DNA of 64,000 nt, taken from positions 310,001-374,000 of the forward strand of contig NZ_JANFQP010000002.1 in NCBI RefSeq assembly GCF_024436175.1, in the 5' to 3' direction. The notes beneath the pieces are model-generated. The model was not told the DNA's origin. It made no database searches and worked only from the letters and a program-made list of their open reading frames with translations. The translations under genes were made by a program, and so were the position numbers. Positions 41,652 to 50,018 of the stretch are shown in pieces. The first letter of the stretch is position 1. Every line of letters starts with the position of its first letter. Source of the stretch: Kaistella montana. GTDB lineage: Bacteria; Bacteroidota; Bacteroidia; Flavobacteriales; Weeksellaceae.

Positions 41652-42404
41652 ATGTTAAAAAACCTGTTGAGTCAAGTAGGAGCTTATTTTCTCCTGCTAT
41701 CAAAAACGATTAAAAGACCCCAAAAATCATCGGTTTTTGGTAAACTTTTCATGCGCGAAATACATGATTTGGGAGTCAATTCTTTTGGGTTGGTGCTTTT
41801 TACCTCCATTTTTGTGGGTGCGGTAGTAGCAATTCAGATGTACAATAATTTTAGTGCCTCAACATTCCCAATTCCAAACTCATTCATTGGGTATGCCACC
41901 AAAGTAGTTTTAATTTTAGAATTTGCTCCTACCATTATTTCGGTAATTCTTGCCGGGAAAGTTGGTTCTTATATTGCTTCGAGCATAGGAACCATGAGGG
42001 TTACAGAACAAATCGATGCTTTGGATATTATGGGGGTAAATTCTCCTAATTTCCTAATTTTGCCCAAAATTTTAGCAAGCGTAATTTTTAATCCATTACT
42101 GATAGCCATCAGTATTGTATTCGGTATATGGGGTGGATATTTAGCAGGAATTGCGACCGGAAACTGGAGCGAGGCCGATTATATCACTGGAATTCAAATG
42201 TATATGCCTCAACATTTTATTTGGTATGCATTATTTAAAACTGCTGTTTTTGCATTTTTAATTGCGACGATACCTGCATATTTTGGCTATAACGTAAAAG
42301 GAGGTTCGCTGGAAGTTGGCCGCGCCAGTACACAGGCCGTTGTATGGACCATCGTTTCCATCATTATCACCAATTTAATATTAACTCAAATGTTCCTCAG
42401 CTGA
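41652..42404 (+). CDS. mlaE: ABC lipid transporter permease, MlaE family
   Basis: A 250-residue inner-membrane protein with five to six helices and the MlaE signatures LFTSIFVGAVVAIQMYNNF, LILEFAPTIISVILAGKVGSYIASSIGTMRVTEQIDALDIMGVN and PAYFGYNVKGGSLEVGRASTQAVV. It is the permease of the MCE lipid transporter. Its TGA overlaps the start of mlaF (TGATG). Confidence 0.93.
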   Translation: MLKNLLSQVGAYFLLLSKTIKRPQKSSVFGKLFMREIHDLGVNSFGLVLFTSIFVGAVVAIQMYNNFSASTFPIPNSFIGYATKVVLILEFAPTIISVILAGKVGSYIASSIGTMRVTEQIDALDIMGVNSPNFLILPKILASVIFNPLLIAISIVFGIWGGYLAGIATGNWSEADYITGIQMYMPQHFIWYALFKTAVFAFLIATIPAYFGYNVKGGSLEVGRASTQAVVWTIVSIIITNLILTQMFLS

Positions 42405-43213
42405 TGATTGAAGTAAAAGATTTAAAGAAAAAGTTCGAGGAAGTGGAAGTTTTGAAAGGAATTACCACCACTTTCGATACAGGCAAAGTAAACCTCATCA
42501 TTGGGCAAAGTGGCTCAGGAAAAACTGTGTTTTTGAAAAGCCTTCTGAATGTATATCAACCAAGCTCGGGTGGAATTCTTTTTGACGGTAGAGACATCAA
42601 TAAAATGTCCCGTGATGAGAAACAAATTCTCCGTTCCGAAATAGGCACTGTATTCCAAGGAAGTGCACTTTTCGACTCGATGACGGTGGAAGAAAATATC
42701 ACTTTCCCATTAGATATGTTTACCAACATGACATTCCGAGAAAAGAAAAGAAGGGTTTACGAAGTGATTGGAAGAGTTCACTTGGAAAAAGCCAATCGAA
42801 AATATCCTTCAGAAATTTCTGGTGGTATGCAGAAAAGAGTTGCGATTGCCAGAGCAATTGTGAATTATCCCAAATATCTTTTCTGCGACGAGCCTAATTC
42901 TGGTTTGGATCCGTACACTTCCAATGTTATTGATGATTTGCTTTTAGAAATTACTAAAGAATATAACACGACAACGATCATTAATACCCATGATATGAAC
43001 TCGGTAATGACCATTGGCGAGAAAATTGTATATCTACGTTTAGGAATTAAAGAATGGGAAGGTAATAAAGACATCTTAATCAATGCTGGCAATAAAAATC
43101 TGATTGATTTCGTTTATTCATCAGAACTATTCAAAGAACTTCGGGAATATTTCCTAGAAACCAATAAAACTTCAATTGACAATATTATTACAAAATCTCA
43201 AGACAATGAATAA
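42404..43213 (+). CDS. mlaF: ABC lipid transporter ATP-binding protein, MlaF family
   Basis: A 269-residue ATPase: Walker A GQSGSGKTV (about residue 38), signature SGGMQKRVAIARAI (about 144), Walker B LFCDEPNSGLDP (about 165), H-loop THD. The start is at ATG 42404, coupled to mlaE. The partner MlaD (MCE) is at 30.6-31.6 kb. The following barrel gene overlaps its end by 8 bases. Confidence 0.93.
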   Translation: MIEVKDLKKKFEEVEVLKGITTTFDTGKVNLIIGQSGSGKTVFLKSLLNVYQPSSGGILFDGRDINKMSRDEKQILRSEIGTVFQGSALFDSMTVEENITFPLDMFTNMTFREKKRRVYEVIGRVHLEKANRKYPSEISGGMQKRVAIARAIVNYPKYLFCDEPNSGLDPYTSNVIDDLLLEITKEYNTTTIINTHDMNSVMTIGEKIVYLRLGIKEWEGNKDILINAGNKNLIDFVYSSELFKELREYFLETNKTSIDNIITKSQDNE

Positions 43214-43829
43214 AATTCTTAGTATCGCATTACTTTCCGCATCGGTGTTCGCTTCGGCACAAGTTTCCTTATCAGGAAAAGCAAATTTACTTTTCAAAAC
43301 CGATAAGCCAACATGGGAAAACATCCAAGGAACTGCAGTGACAGCATATAACAATTCAGGAAAAAACAATGTTGGTTTCAATGTGGGTTTATCAGCTAAA
43401 ATTAATTTACCGGTTTCCTTGTTTCTTATGCCTGAAATTTATTACACCACTTTTAAAACTGAATTTGAAGTACCCGAAAACAATACGACAATCGAGGTAA
43501 AAAGCAATCGTGTAGATGTTCCTGTACTTTTAGGTTATCGTCTTTTAGGTGATAATTTAGGGATTTTCCTAGGTCCTGTTGCTTCCTACAATCTTTCTAC
43601 AGATAATCAGTACAATGATTTCAAGGAAAATGCTCTTAATAATTTCACGGTAGGATACCAATTTGGTGCGCAAGCTCAAATCCAGAAATTAATCTTGAAC
43701 GCCAGATACGAAGGTGCCTTCACAAAAGACCAAAGGGATTTCATCAATAACAATGCCGGGACTAATGAAAGGATTCGCTATGACAGCCGTCCGAGTTTAT
43801 TTATGGTAGGAATTGGTTATCAGTTTTAA
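43206..43829 (+). CDS. Outer-membrane beta-barrel protein
   Basis: A 207-residue protein with signal peptide (MNKILSIALLSASVFASAQVS) and alternating beta strands of an 8-stranded porin-like (OmpA-like transmembrane) barrel, ending in SLFMVGIGYQF with the C-terminal aromatic. ATG 43206 lies within the last codons of mlaF, so the three genes mlaE-mlaF-barrel are coupled. Its role with the lipid transporter is not known. Confidence 0.82.
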   Translation: MNKILSIALLSASVFASAQVSLSGKANLLFKTDKPTWENIQGTAVTAYNNSGKNNVGFNVGLSAKINLPVSLFLMPEIYYTTFKTEFEVPENNTTIEVKSNRVDVPVLLGYRLLGDNLGIFLGPVASYNLSTDNQYNDFKENALNNFTVGYQFGAQAQIQKLILNARYEGAFTKDQRDFINNNAGTNERIRYDSRPSLFMVGIGYQF

Positions 43830-43848
43830 CAGATAATTTCAAAATAAA

Positions 43849-43881
43849 AAAATCCTCAGAATTAATAGCTCTGAGGATTTT
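43849..43881. terminator. Bidirectional terminator between convergent genes
   Basis: AAAATCCTCAGA and TCTGAGGATTTT are perfect 12-bp arms around ATTAATAGC with A- and T-runs on both sides. The minus-strand gene ends inside the hairpin (stop TAA at 43864-43862). Confidence 0.85.
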
Positions 43882-44179
43882 CGTTTGTAGTATTTTGCAC
43901 TGCTTGCTGTTTTGCCAATTCTGCAGCTTGTTTTTCCAGATCTTCTTTTTCTTTTCTCAATTGTTTCAATTCTCTGCGTTTCTGTTCTTCTTTCAACGCA
44001 CTTCCTTTGCTTACATAACCAACAATTCCGCCGATAATTAATCCAATTCCGATTCCGGCTAATATTCCCATTAAGCTGATTGGTTCAAATAGTTTGACGA
44101 TTGAAAATTCCGGCAATAGATAATAAAGCAAAAATGCTACTGCCAATAACAAGAAACCAATAAAAGTTAAATTTTTCAT
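43862..44179 (-). CDS. Small membrane protein with C-terminal coiled coil
   Basis: A 105-residue protein: two helices (LTFIGFLLLAVAFLLYYLL, LMGILAGIGIGLIIGGIVGYVS), the second Gly-rich, then a charged coiled-coil tail (ALKEEQKRRELKQLRKEKEDLEKQAAELAKQQ). No family is recognised. ATG 44179 is chosen over the longer frame at 44206, which would run through the preceding terminator. Confidence 0.62.
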   Translation of the reverse strand: MKNLTFIGFLLLAVAFLLYYLLPEFSIVKLFEPISLMGILAGIGIGLIIGGIVGYVSKGSALKEEQKRRELKQLRKEKEDLEKQAAELAKQQAVQNTTNENPQSY

Positions 44180-44194
44180 AGTCGTGATATTAAA

Positions 44195-44231
44195 AAACCT
44201 TTCCAAAAATAAGAATTTTTCGGAAAGGTTT
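44195..44231 (-). terminator. Terminator after the M48 peptidase gene
   Basis: AAACCTTTCC (44195-44204) pairs perfectly with GGAAAGGTTT (44222-44231), and the inner AAAAAT/ATTTTT adds to the stem. It lies directly after the minus-strand peptidase gene. Confidence 0.72.
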
Positions 44232-44254
44232 GTGATAAATATTTTTATTCTTTT

Positions 44255-45061
44255 TTAAATTTTTCCACCTGCAGTTTTATAATATTCCAATGCTTTCGGC
44301 ATGTGTTTATCTAAATCCGCTCTCCTATTTTCAGGACTTGGGTGGGTTGAAAGAAACTCTGGAGTTCCGCTGTTGGTTGATGCAGCTTCCATTCTTTGCC
44401 AGAAAGGTTGTGCTTCACGTGGATCGTAACCCGCCATTGACATTAAATAAAGTCCCATTTCATCGGCTTCCAACTCTTGGCTTCTACCATATTTCAAAAG
44501 AGCAACTTGCGCTCCAATTGGATAAACTTGCTGGAAAATACTCGCCATTTGTCCGCTTGTGGTACTTCCTAGAATTGCTCCACCATATTGGGCAACCATC
44601 GCTTGAGAAATTCTCTCGTTTCCGTGGCCAGCCAACGCGTGTGAGATTTCGTGACCTAAAACTACTGCTAATCCTGCATCAGTTTTAGAAATTGGTAAAA
44701 TTCCGGTATAAACGGCAACTTTTCCGCCCGGCATACACCAAGCATTCACCTGTTTATCATCTAGCAAATTGAATTCCCATTGGTAATTGGTGAGATCTCC
44801 TTCACGACCGATGGAACGATAGTAATTGTTTGCAGCATTTTTTATTCTTGCACCTACATTTTGTACGCTTTTCGCAGCGGTGGTACCGCTTATTATTTTA
44901 GATTTCGAAAGCGTTTCACGATATTGCTGCAATGCTGCTGCAGAAATTTCCTGTTCATTTGCCAGTTGTAGCGTTTTTCTACCTGTAATTGGATTGGTTG
45001 TACAAGCCATCATCATTAGCGACAATGCTCCCATTCCTAATAGTTTATTCATATTTTTCAT
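44255..45061 (-). CDS. M48-family zinc metallopeptidase lipoprotein
   Basis: A 268-residue lipoprotein (lipobox MMMACTTNP) with the M48 active site VVLGHEISHALAGHG (HExxH, about residue 140) and the third zinc ligand in SQELEADEMGLYLMSMAGYDP (about 198). It belongs to the periplasmic M48 group with BepA/LoiP-like proteases that remove damaged outer-membrane proteins. An alternative start MNKLLG lies three codons later. It seems to be a single gene. Confidence 0.9.
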   Translation of the reverse strand: MKNMNKLLGMGALSLMMMACTTNPITGRKTLQLANEQEISAAALQQYRETLSKSKIISGTTAAKSVQNVGARIKNAANNYYRSIGREGDLTNYQWEFNLLDDKQVNAWCMPGGKVAVYTGILPISKTDAGLAVVLGHEISHALAGHGNERISQAMVAQYGGAILGSTTSGQMASIFQQVYPIGAQVALLKYGRSQELEADEMGLYLMSMAGYDPREAQPFWQRMEAASTNSGTPEFLSTHPSPENRRADLDKHMPKALEYYKTAGGKI

Positions 45062-45180
45062 AGCTTAAATATTTTTCAAATCTGTAAGTAAATATGTTTC
45101 TATTAACAATTTTTATTCCATAATTTTATTCTATCATTTTAGTTGCATAATTTTTGCATTCCAAAAATAAAAATATCACA

Positions 45181-45705
45181 ATGAAAAATTTATTTCAAAC
45201 ATTAATATTTGGCATTTTAATCTTCGTTTTAAATGCTTGTAGCTCTACAAATTCTGTTTCCAATGCTAATATTACAAAGTTACTGAAGGATGGCGAATTT
45301 ACTTTCATGGCACAAAGAGCAAACCCAACAAGTTCCGATGTAGTAAATGTTCTTAATTCGTTCCCTAATTCTTCGTCTTCTCAAGTATTAAATTTAGATT
45401 ATGGGTATTCTTTAAAAATCACTAAAGATGAACTAGTTGCAGAATTGCCTTATTTCGGAAGGATGTTTTCTTCAAATTACGACAATACTAAAAACTCCTA
45501 TCGATTTACTTCAAAAGATTTCAATATTTCTGAAAGTTCCGGAAAAAAGGGCAGTACAATTTATACCATCAATGCCAAAGATCAGCAAAATATCCGAAGA
45601 ATGATTTTAGAGGTTTTTGCAAATGGAAAAGCATATCTCAGCATCGATTCTTCCGACAGACAACCCATTTCTTACGATGGTTATATCAAAGAAAATTCTA
45701 AATAA
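45181..45705 (+). CDS. DUF4251 family lipoprotein
   Basis: A 174-residue lipoprotein (LNACSSTNS). The core FMAQRANPTSSDVVNVLNSFP ... QVLNLDYGYSLKITKDELVAELPYFGRMFSSNYDN ... YRFTSKDFNISE ... ANGKAYLSIDSSDRQPISYDGYI has the DUF4251 pattern of Bacteroidota. The role is unknown. ATG 45181 is chosen because it begins a proper lipoprotein signal. Confidence 0.78.
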   Translation: MKNLFQTLIFGILIFVLNACSSTNSVSNANITKLLKDGEFTFMAQRANPTSSDVVNVLNSFPNSSSSQVLNLDYGYSLKITKDELVAELPYFGRMFSSNYDNTKNSYRFTSKDFNISESSGKKGSTIYTINAKDQQNIRRMILEVFANGKAYLSIDSSDRQPISYDGYIKENSK

Positions 45706-45709
45706 AGGT

Positions 45710-46693
45710 TTATTTATTTAGCAAATTTTCTACAAAAATCTTGGCTTCCGAACTTGGATTAGATTTCATTTCGGAGGCTTTTTTCTTATGTTCTAAATAT
45801 TGATTTTCTGAAGAACCCGATTCCTTAGTTTTCTGTAAAATATATTCCTGAACCCAATAATCAAAGCGTTTTTCGGCCTGCTTTTTTCTCGTTTCTACAA
45901 AATTTACGTTCTTTATCTTTAAATTTACGAACTCGGAGATGGAATTGTAAACATCTTCCAAACCTTTATTTTGCAGAGCAGAACCAAGCAAAACGGGAAC
46001 TTTCCAACCTTTTTCTTTAGGTTGCAAAAAATGCAGTGCACGTGCCAATTCCGTCTTGGTTGTTTTTGCTTTCTGAAGATTATCTTCTTCCACTTTATTA
46101 ATGAAAATCAAATCAACCATTTCCATAATTCCACGCTTAATTCCCTGCAACTCATCACCGCCACCGATAATTTTCAGGAAAAGAAAAACATCAGTAATAT
46201 CCGCCACCAGAACTTCGCTTTGCCCTACTCCGACGGTTTCTATCAGTATACAATCATAGCCCGCAGCTTCACAAATCAGCATAGTTTCGAAAGTAGTATT
46301 GGCAACTCCACCTAAAAATCCGGAACTTGGTGAAGGACGAATAAATGCATTTTCCTCTTTTGAAAGCTCTTCCATTCGGGTTTTATCACCCAAAATAGAA
46401 CCTTTATTCAACGAAGAGCTCGGATCGATGGCCAAAACCGCTACTTTTCTCCCCTTTTCGATGGCCAATCTTCCAAAATTTTCAATAAATGTTGATTTTC
46501 CTGCACCCGGAACTCCGGTAATTCCGATCCTCACGCTTTTTCCGGTGAATGGCAAAATTTCTTTTAAAATTAGTTCGGCTTGTTCTCGATGTTCGCGTTT
46601 TTTACTTTCAACCAAAGTGATGGCTTTCCCGAGGATGCGTTTTTCGCCGGATTTTATGCCTTTAATCAATTCTTCGGTAGAAAATTTTTTCAT
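45710..46693 (-). CDS. meaB: Methylmalonyl-CoA mutase-associated GTPase MeaB
   Basis: A 327-residue cytosolic G3E GTPase (ArgK/MeaB) that protects and loads the B12-dependent methylmalonyl-CoA mutase. Walker A GVPGAGKST (about residue 60), Mg site DPSSSLNKGSILGDKTRM, ETVGVGQSE, and the base-recognition NKVEED (about 196) are present. The C-terminal helix region is complete. The mutase genes themselves are not in the window. Confidence 0.92.
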   Translation of the reverse strand: MKKFSTEELIKGIKSGEKRILGKAITLVESKKREHREQAELILKEILPFTGKSVRIGITGVPGAGKSTFIENFGRLAIEKGRKVAVLAIDPSSSLNKGSILGDKTRMEELSKEENAFIRPSPSSGFLGGVANTTFETMLICEAAGYDCILIETVGVGQSEVLVADITDVFLFLKIIGGGDELQGIKRGIMEMVDLIFINKVEEDNLQKAKTTKTELARALHFLQPKEKGWKVPVLLGSALQNKGLEDVYNSISEFVNLKIKNVNFVETRKKQAEKRFDYWVQEYILQKTKESGSSENQYLEHKKKASEMKSNPSSEAKIFVENLLNK

Positions 46694-46714
46694 AAACTCA
46701 AAAATACGATTCTT

Positions 46715-47710
46715 TTATGAAATCACTTCAATTCCTAGTCCTGGTTTTTCGGATAAAATAAGCTTTCCAGAATCCACGAAACTGCCTTTTGCAAAATCAT
46801 TTGAAATTAAATTGGCGCCATCCAAATCCGCAAAATCACATAAAGATGCCACAGCAATTCCGGCTGAAATCCCAACAGAAGATTCCGTCATACAACCGAT
46901 CATCACTTGATAATTGAATTTTCTAGCTTCCGAAATCAGCTCTAAAGCCGGTGAAATTCCGCCACATTTCATTAATTTAATATTGATTGCAGAGTAATGC
47001 GAACGGAGTTTTTCTAGATAAGAAATGTTCTGACAATCTTCATCCGCCATCCAATTTGCGTGAAGATTTTTATTTAAAATTTGATATTCGCCAATCGGTC
47101 GAGGTTGTTCCAAATAAGAAAATCGAGAAGCTAATTCGTTGTTTTGCAGAAAATTACAATCATCGTCCGAAAAACTGGTATTCGAATCTAAAGCGATTTT
47201 TTTTCCGGTTTCGAGAAGTTCAAAAATATGTTCGCGATCCAAACCGTTACATTTTACTTTAAATCTTTTCCAATCTGAATTTTCAATTTTCTTAATTTGT
47301 TCATCAATAGAAGCGATACTTATCGTGTAAGATGAATCCGGTAATTGATTGATTTTCAAATCATTAATTTTAGAAAAAGTTTTATTTTCTAACTTTCCAA
47401 ATAAATCCCAATACGCACAATCTAACGCAGAAATCAGAAAAGAATGAAGATCCAGAGTCAACAGAAATCGATAAAATTCCTTCGGATGCACTATTTTCTG
47501 ACGCTCAATTTGGGCTTGAATGTATTTTAATCTTAAAATAAACTCATCCAAGTTAATTCCGTAATAATTGATCGCAACACATTCGCCAAAGCCGCTACAA
47601 TTCCCATAAGAAAGCTTTACCAAAAGCGAATCCCGGAAATCATAATTTCCATAAGAAATGGAAAAAGTTTCTTTTAAGTTGAGTTTTTTGGTAATCCAAT
47701 TAAGTTTCAT
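46715..47710 (-). CDS. Dipeptide epimerase (L-Ala-D/L-Glu epimerase type, enolase superfamily)
   Basis: A 331-residue enzyme. The enolase-superfamily acid/base Lys is in KRFKVKCN (KxK), the metal ligands are Asp in LDSNTSF, Glu in LEQPRP and Asp in ADEDC, and the second Lys is in NIKLMKCGG. Such enzymes recycle murein peptides. The start is placed at ATG 47710 (MKLNWITKKLN); the frame upstream to 47812 overlaps the divergent cytochrome gene. It is transcribed toward meaB. Confidence 0.85.
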   Translation of the reverse strand: MKLNWITKKLNLKETFSISYGNYDFRDSLLVKLSYGNCSGFGECVAINYYGINLDEFILRLKYIQAQIERQKIVHPKEFYRFLLTLDLHSFLISALDCAYWDLFGKLENKTFSKINDLKINQLPDSSYTISIASIDEQIKKIENSDWKRFKVKCNGLDREHIFELLETGKKIALDSNTSFSDDDCNFLQNNELASRFSYLEQPRPIGEYQILNKNLHANWMADEDCQNISYLEKLRSHYSAINIKLMKCGGISPALELISEARKFNYQVMIGCMTESSVGISAGIAVASLCDFADLDGANLISNDFAKGSFVDSGKLILSEKPGLGIEVIS

Positions 47711-47769
47711 CGAAAGGAAAATTTTGCGCGAAATATTACGAACTGAAACAAATTTAATTGAAAATTGTT

Positions 47770-47777
47770 TATTTTTG
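47770..47777 (+). promoter_or_regulatory. -7 element (TATTTTTG) of the small cytochrome c gene
   Basis: Full match to TAnnTTTG, 21 bases before ATG 47798, in the divergent region with the epimerase gene. Confidence 0.45.
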
Positions 47778-47797
47778 GGTAAAACAAATATTAATTT

Positions 47798-48115
47798 ATG
47801 AAAAACCAACATTCCTCCAAAAGTTTTGAAAATACTTTGAAAACCCTTTTAATCGCTGTTACTGCCACAGGATTTCTTGCTTCTTGTACACCAAAACCAG
47901 CGGTGGTAGAAGGAACTAAAACCAGCAACACCGAAAAATTGGCTGCCGGAAAAACTATATATGAAAATTCATGTGGCAGATGTCATGATTTGCCAGATCC
48001 TACCGCTCATTCTGCGCAAGATTGGGTGGGAATTATGAACAGTATGGCGCCGAAAGCTAAGCTTAATGACGAGCAAAACGCTTTAGTTTACGATTATATC
48101 GTTTCAGTAAAATAA
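47798..48115 (+). CDS. Small c-type cytochrome lipoprotein
   Basis: A 105-residue lipoprotein (ATGFLASCTPKPA) with one haem c site in YENSCGRCHDLPDPTAHSAQDWVGIMNSMAPKAKL (CxxCH about residue 59; the Met of SMAP is the likely sixth ligand). It is a periplasmic monohaem electron carrier or a diheme-cytochrome-like fragment of normal length for this type. CsaA-like gene follows 4 bases later. Confidence 0.85.
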   Translation: MKNQHSSKSFENTLKTLLIAVTATGFLASCTPKPAVVEGTKTSNTEKLAAGKTIYENSCGRCHDLPDPTAHSAQDWVGIMNSMAPKAKLNDEQNALVYDYIVSVK

Positions 48116-48119
48116 AAAA

Positions 48120-48464
48120 ATGCCAATAAAACCTGAAATATCCTGGGAAGATTTCGAAAAAATTGACATCAGAAGTGGTACAATTGTCACCGTTTCTGAT
48201 TTTCCGAAAGCCAAAAATCCTTCTTACCAACTGGAAATTGATTTTGGTGAGTTGGGAATTCGGAAATCTTCAGCGCAAATTACCGATTTGTACAAAAAAG
48301 AAGATTTAATCGGAAAACAAATTCTCGCGGTCGTCAATTTCCCTAAAAAACAAATTGCTAATTTCTTCAGCGAATGTTTGATTTTGGGCGTTTATGGTGA
48401 AAATAAAGAAGTTATATTGCTTTCGACTTCACTTCCTGTAAAAAACGGATTTCAAGTTGGTTGA
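48120..48464 (+). CDS. csaA: tRNA-binding-domain protein, CsaA-like
   Basis: A 114-residue OB-fold protein: SWEDFEKIDIRSGTIVTVSDFPKAKNPSYQLEIDFGELGIRKSSAQIT and ILAVVNFPKKQIANFFSECLILG are typical for CsaA/YgjH, the small relatives of the MetRS C-terminal tRNA-binding domain. CsaA has a chaperone-like role in Bacillus; here tRNA binding is the safe reading. Confidence 0.88.
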   Translation: MPIKPEISWEDFEKIDIRSGTIVTVSDFPKAKNPSYQLEIDFGELGIRKSSAQITDLYKKEDLIGKQILAVVNFPKKQIANFFSECLILGVYGENKEVILLSTSLPVKNGFQVG

Positions 48465-48525
48465 TTTTTAAAATCAAGAAAATCCAATTCTTTTTCCAAT
48501 TAAATATTCATTAAAAACACAAACC

Positions 48526-49224
48526 ATGATTCAAAATATCCCTTTAGAAAAAATACTTTTCCTCGATATAGAAACAGTTCCAGAGTATGGAAATTGGGAA
48601 GATTTGGATGAATCTACTCAAAAACTTTGGGACAAGAAAACCAAAATGCAGCGGAAAGAAGAATTTTCGGCAGAAGAATTCTACACAGAAAGAGGCGGAA
48701 TCATGGCAGAATTTGGAAAAATCATCTGTATTTCGGTAGGAATTTTAGAGAAAAACGAAAAATTGATGATCAAAAGTTTCTACGGTGATGATGAAAAAAA
48801 ATTGTTGGAAGAATTTGGCTCCATTTTCAACCATCCGAAACTTCGCGATGCAGTTCTTTGTGCTCATAACGGGAAAGAATTCGATTTTCCATGGATTGCA
48901 AGAAGATTTTTAATTAACGGAATGCAACCGCCGAAACCCTTTCAAATGTTTGGAAAAAAACCTTGGGAAATCCCGCATCTCGACACGATGGAACTTTGGA
49001 AATTCGGCGATTATAAATCTTATGTTTCCCTTGAATTATTGGCACATGTGTTCGGAATTCCCACGCCTAAAGACGATATCGACGGCTCAATGGTTGCATC
49101 AATTTATTATATAGAGAAAGACTTATTTAGAATAGTTCAATATTGTGAAAAAGATGTCTTAACTTTGGCAAATATTTTCCGGCGCATGCGACAGGAAGAT
49201 TTACTTGAAAAATTAGAAAAATAA
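48526..49224 (+). CDS. 3'-5' exonuclease, DNA-polymerase-B-exo-like (DEDDy)
   Basis: A 232-residue protein with Exo I LFLDIETVPEYG (Asp/Glu, about residue 12), Exo II CAHNGKEFDFPWIARRF (about 112) and Exo III YCEKDVLTLANIF (Tyr...Asp, about 207). These match the DNA_pol_B_exo2 family of predicted 3'-5' exonucleases. The substrate, DNA or RNA, is unknown. It is part of a plus-strand run with csaA and the SufT-like gene. Confidence 0.86.
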   Translation: MIQNIPLEKILFLDIETVPEYGNWEDLDESTQKLWDKKTKMQRKEEFSAEEFYTERGGIMAEFGKIICISVGILEKNEKLMIKSFYGDDEKKLLEEFGSIFNHPKLRDAVLCAHNGKEFDFPWIARRFLINGMQPPKPFQMFGKKPWEIPHLDTMELWKFGDYKSYVSLELLAHVFGIPTPKDDIDGSMVASIYYIEKDLFRIVQYCEKDVLTLANIFRRMRQEDLLEKLEK

Positions 49225-49264
49225 TTTGCTGAAAAGTCTTAAAAACAATACAGCTATCATTGAA

Positions 49265-49591
49265 ATGAAATATACCGACGACCAAATTGCCGATATCGGC
49301 GAAAATATCATCAAAGCTTTAAAAACTGTTTACGACCCAGAAATTCCTGTCGACATCTACGAATTAGGATTGGTGTACGATGTACAGATTTCTGATGAAG
49401 GAGCCGTGAAAATCATCATGACGCTTACTACACCAAATTGCCCCGTTGCGGAATCGCTTCCGGCGGAAGTTCGCGAAAAAACTTCTGAAGTAGAAGGCGT
49501 AAAAGAAGTCGATCTTGAACTAACTTTCGAACCATCATGGAACAAAGACATGATGAGCGAGGAAGCGCGTTTCGAGTTGGGAATGTTTTAA
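49265..49591 (+). CDS. SufT/MIP18-family Fe-S assembly protein (DUF59)
   Basis: A 108-residue protein with the MIP18 pattern ALKTVYDPEIPVDIYELGLVYDV, the conserved Cys in TTPNCPVAESLP, and the C-terminal WNKDMMSEEARFELGMF usual for SUF-associated members. It helps mature Fe-S proteins. ATG 49265 is chosen over an in-frame TTG at 49226 because MKYTDDQIAD is the normal start. Confidence 0.88.
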   Translation: MKYTDDQIADIGENIIKALKTVYDPEIPVDIYELGLVYDVQISDEGAVKIIMTLTTPNCPVAESLPAEVREKTSEVEGVKEVDLELTFEPSWNKDMMSEEARFELGMF

Positions 49592-49599
49592 AAAACCCG

Positions 49600-50004
49600 T
49601 TATTTATCGTAATTAAAATGCACCGTTTTCTTCAGCTCTGGGTGAAGTGAAAGTGCGACAGGACAGTTCAATGCGGTTTCTTTGATGAATGATTTTTCAT
49701 CGTCAGAAAATTCTCCTTTGAAATAAAGTTCACAAATAATTTCCCCGATTTTTCTAGGTTTTGGAATCATAATTTTGGTTACCTCTGCGTAGGATCCGTC
49801 GATATTCAGGTTTCGGTCTCTCCCTAAAATCGCAATTGTAGTGAGCATGCATTGAGCTAAAGAAGTAGCACAGAGATCAGTTGGAGAGAACATTTCTCCC
49901 TTCCCATTGTTGTCTGTGGGCGGATCAGTTTTGATGATACTTCCAGATTGAAGATGCTCTGATTCGCATCGCAAATCGCCAATATATTTTACAATTGAAG
50001 TCAT
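49600..50004 (-). CDS. OsmC family protein
   Basis: A 134-residue protein with the two redox Cys of OsmC/Ohr proteins in TDLCATSLAQCMLTTIAIL (about residue 46) and TALNCPVALSLHPEL (about 119). It reduces organic hydroperoxides. It follows the HMG-CoA lyase gene end-to-end in the opposite sense of reading order: its start is 15 bases from the lyase stop on the same strand, so both share a transcript. Confidence 0.87.
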   Translation of the reverse strand: MTSIVKYIGDLRCESEHLQSGSIIKTDPPTDNNGKGEMFSPTDLCATSLAQCMLTTIAILGRDRNLNIDGSYAEVTKIMIPKPRKIGEIICELYFKGEFSDDEKSFIKETALNCPVALSLHPELKKTVHFNYDK

Positions 50005-50018
50005 TTTGAAATTTTTTG

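Noticed and set aside
46299-46910. 203-residue ORF antisense to meaB and the epimerase gene
   Set aside because: It spans two well-supported genes on the other strand; shadow frame.
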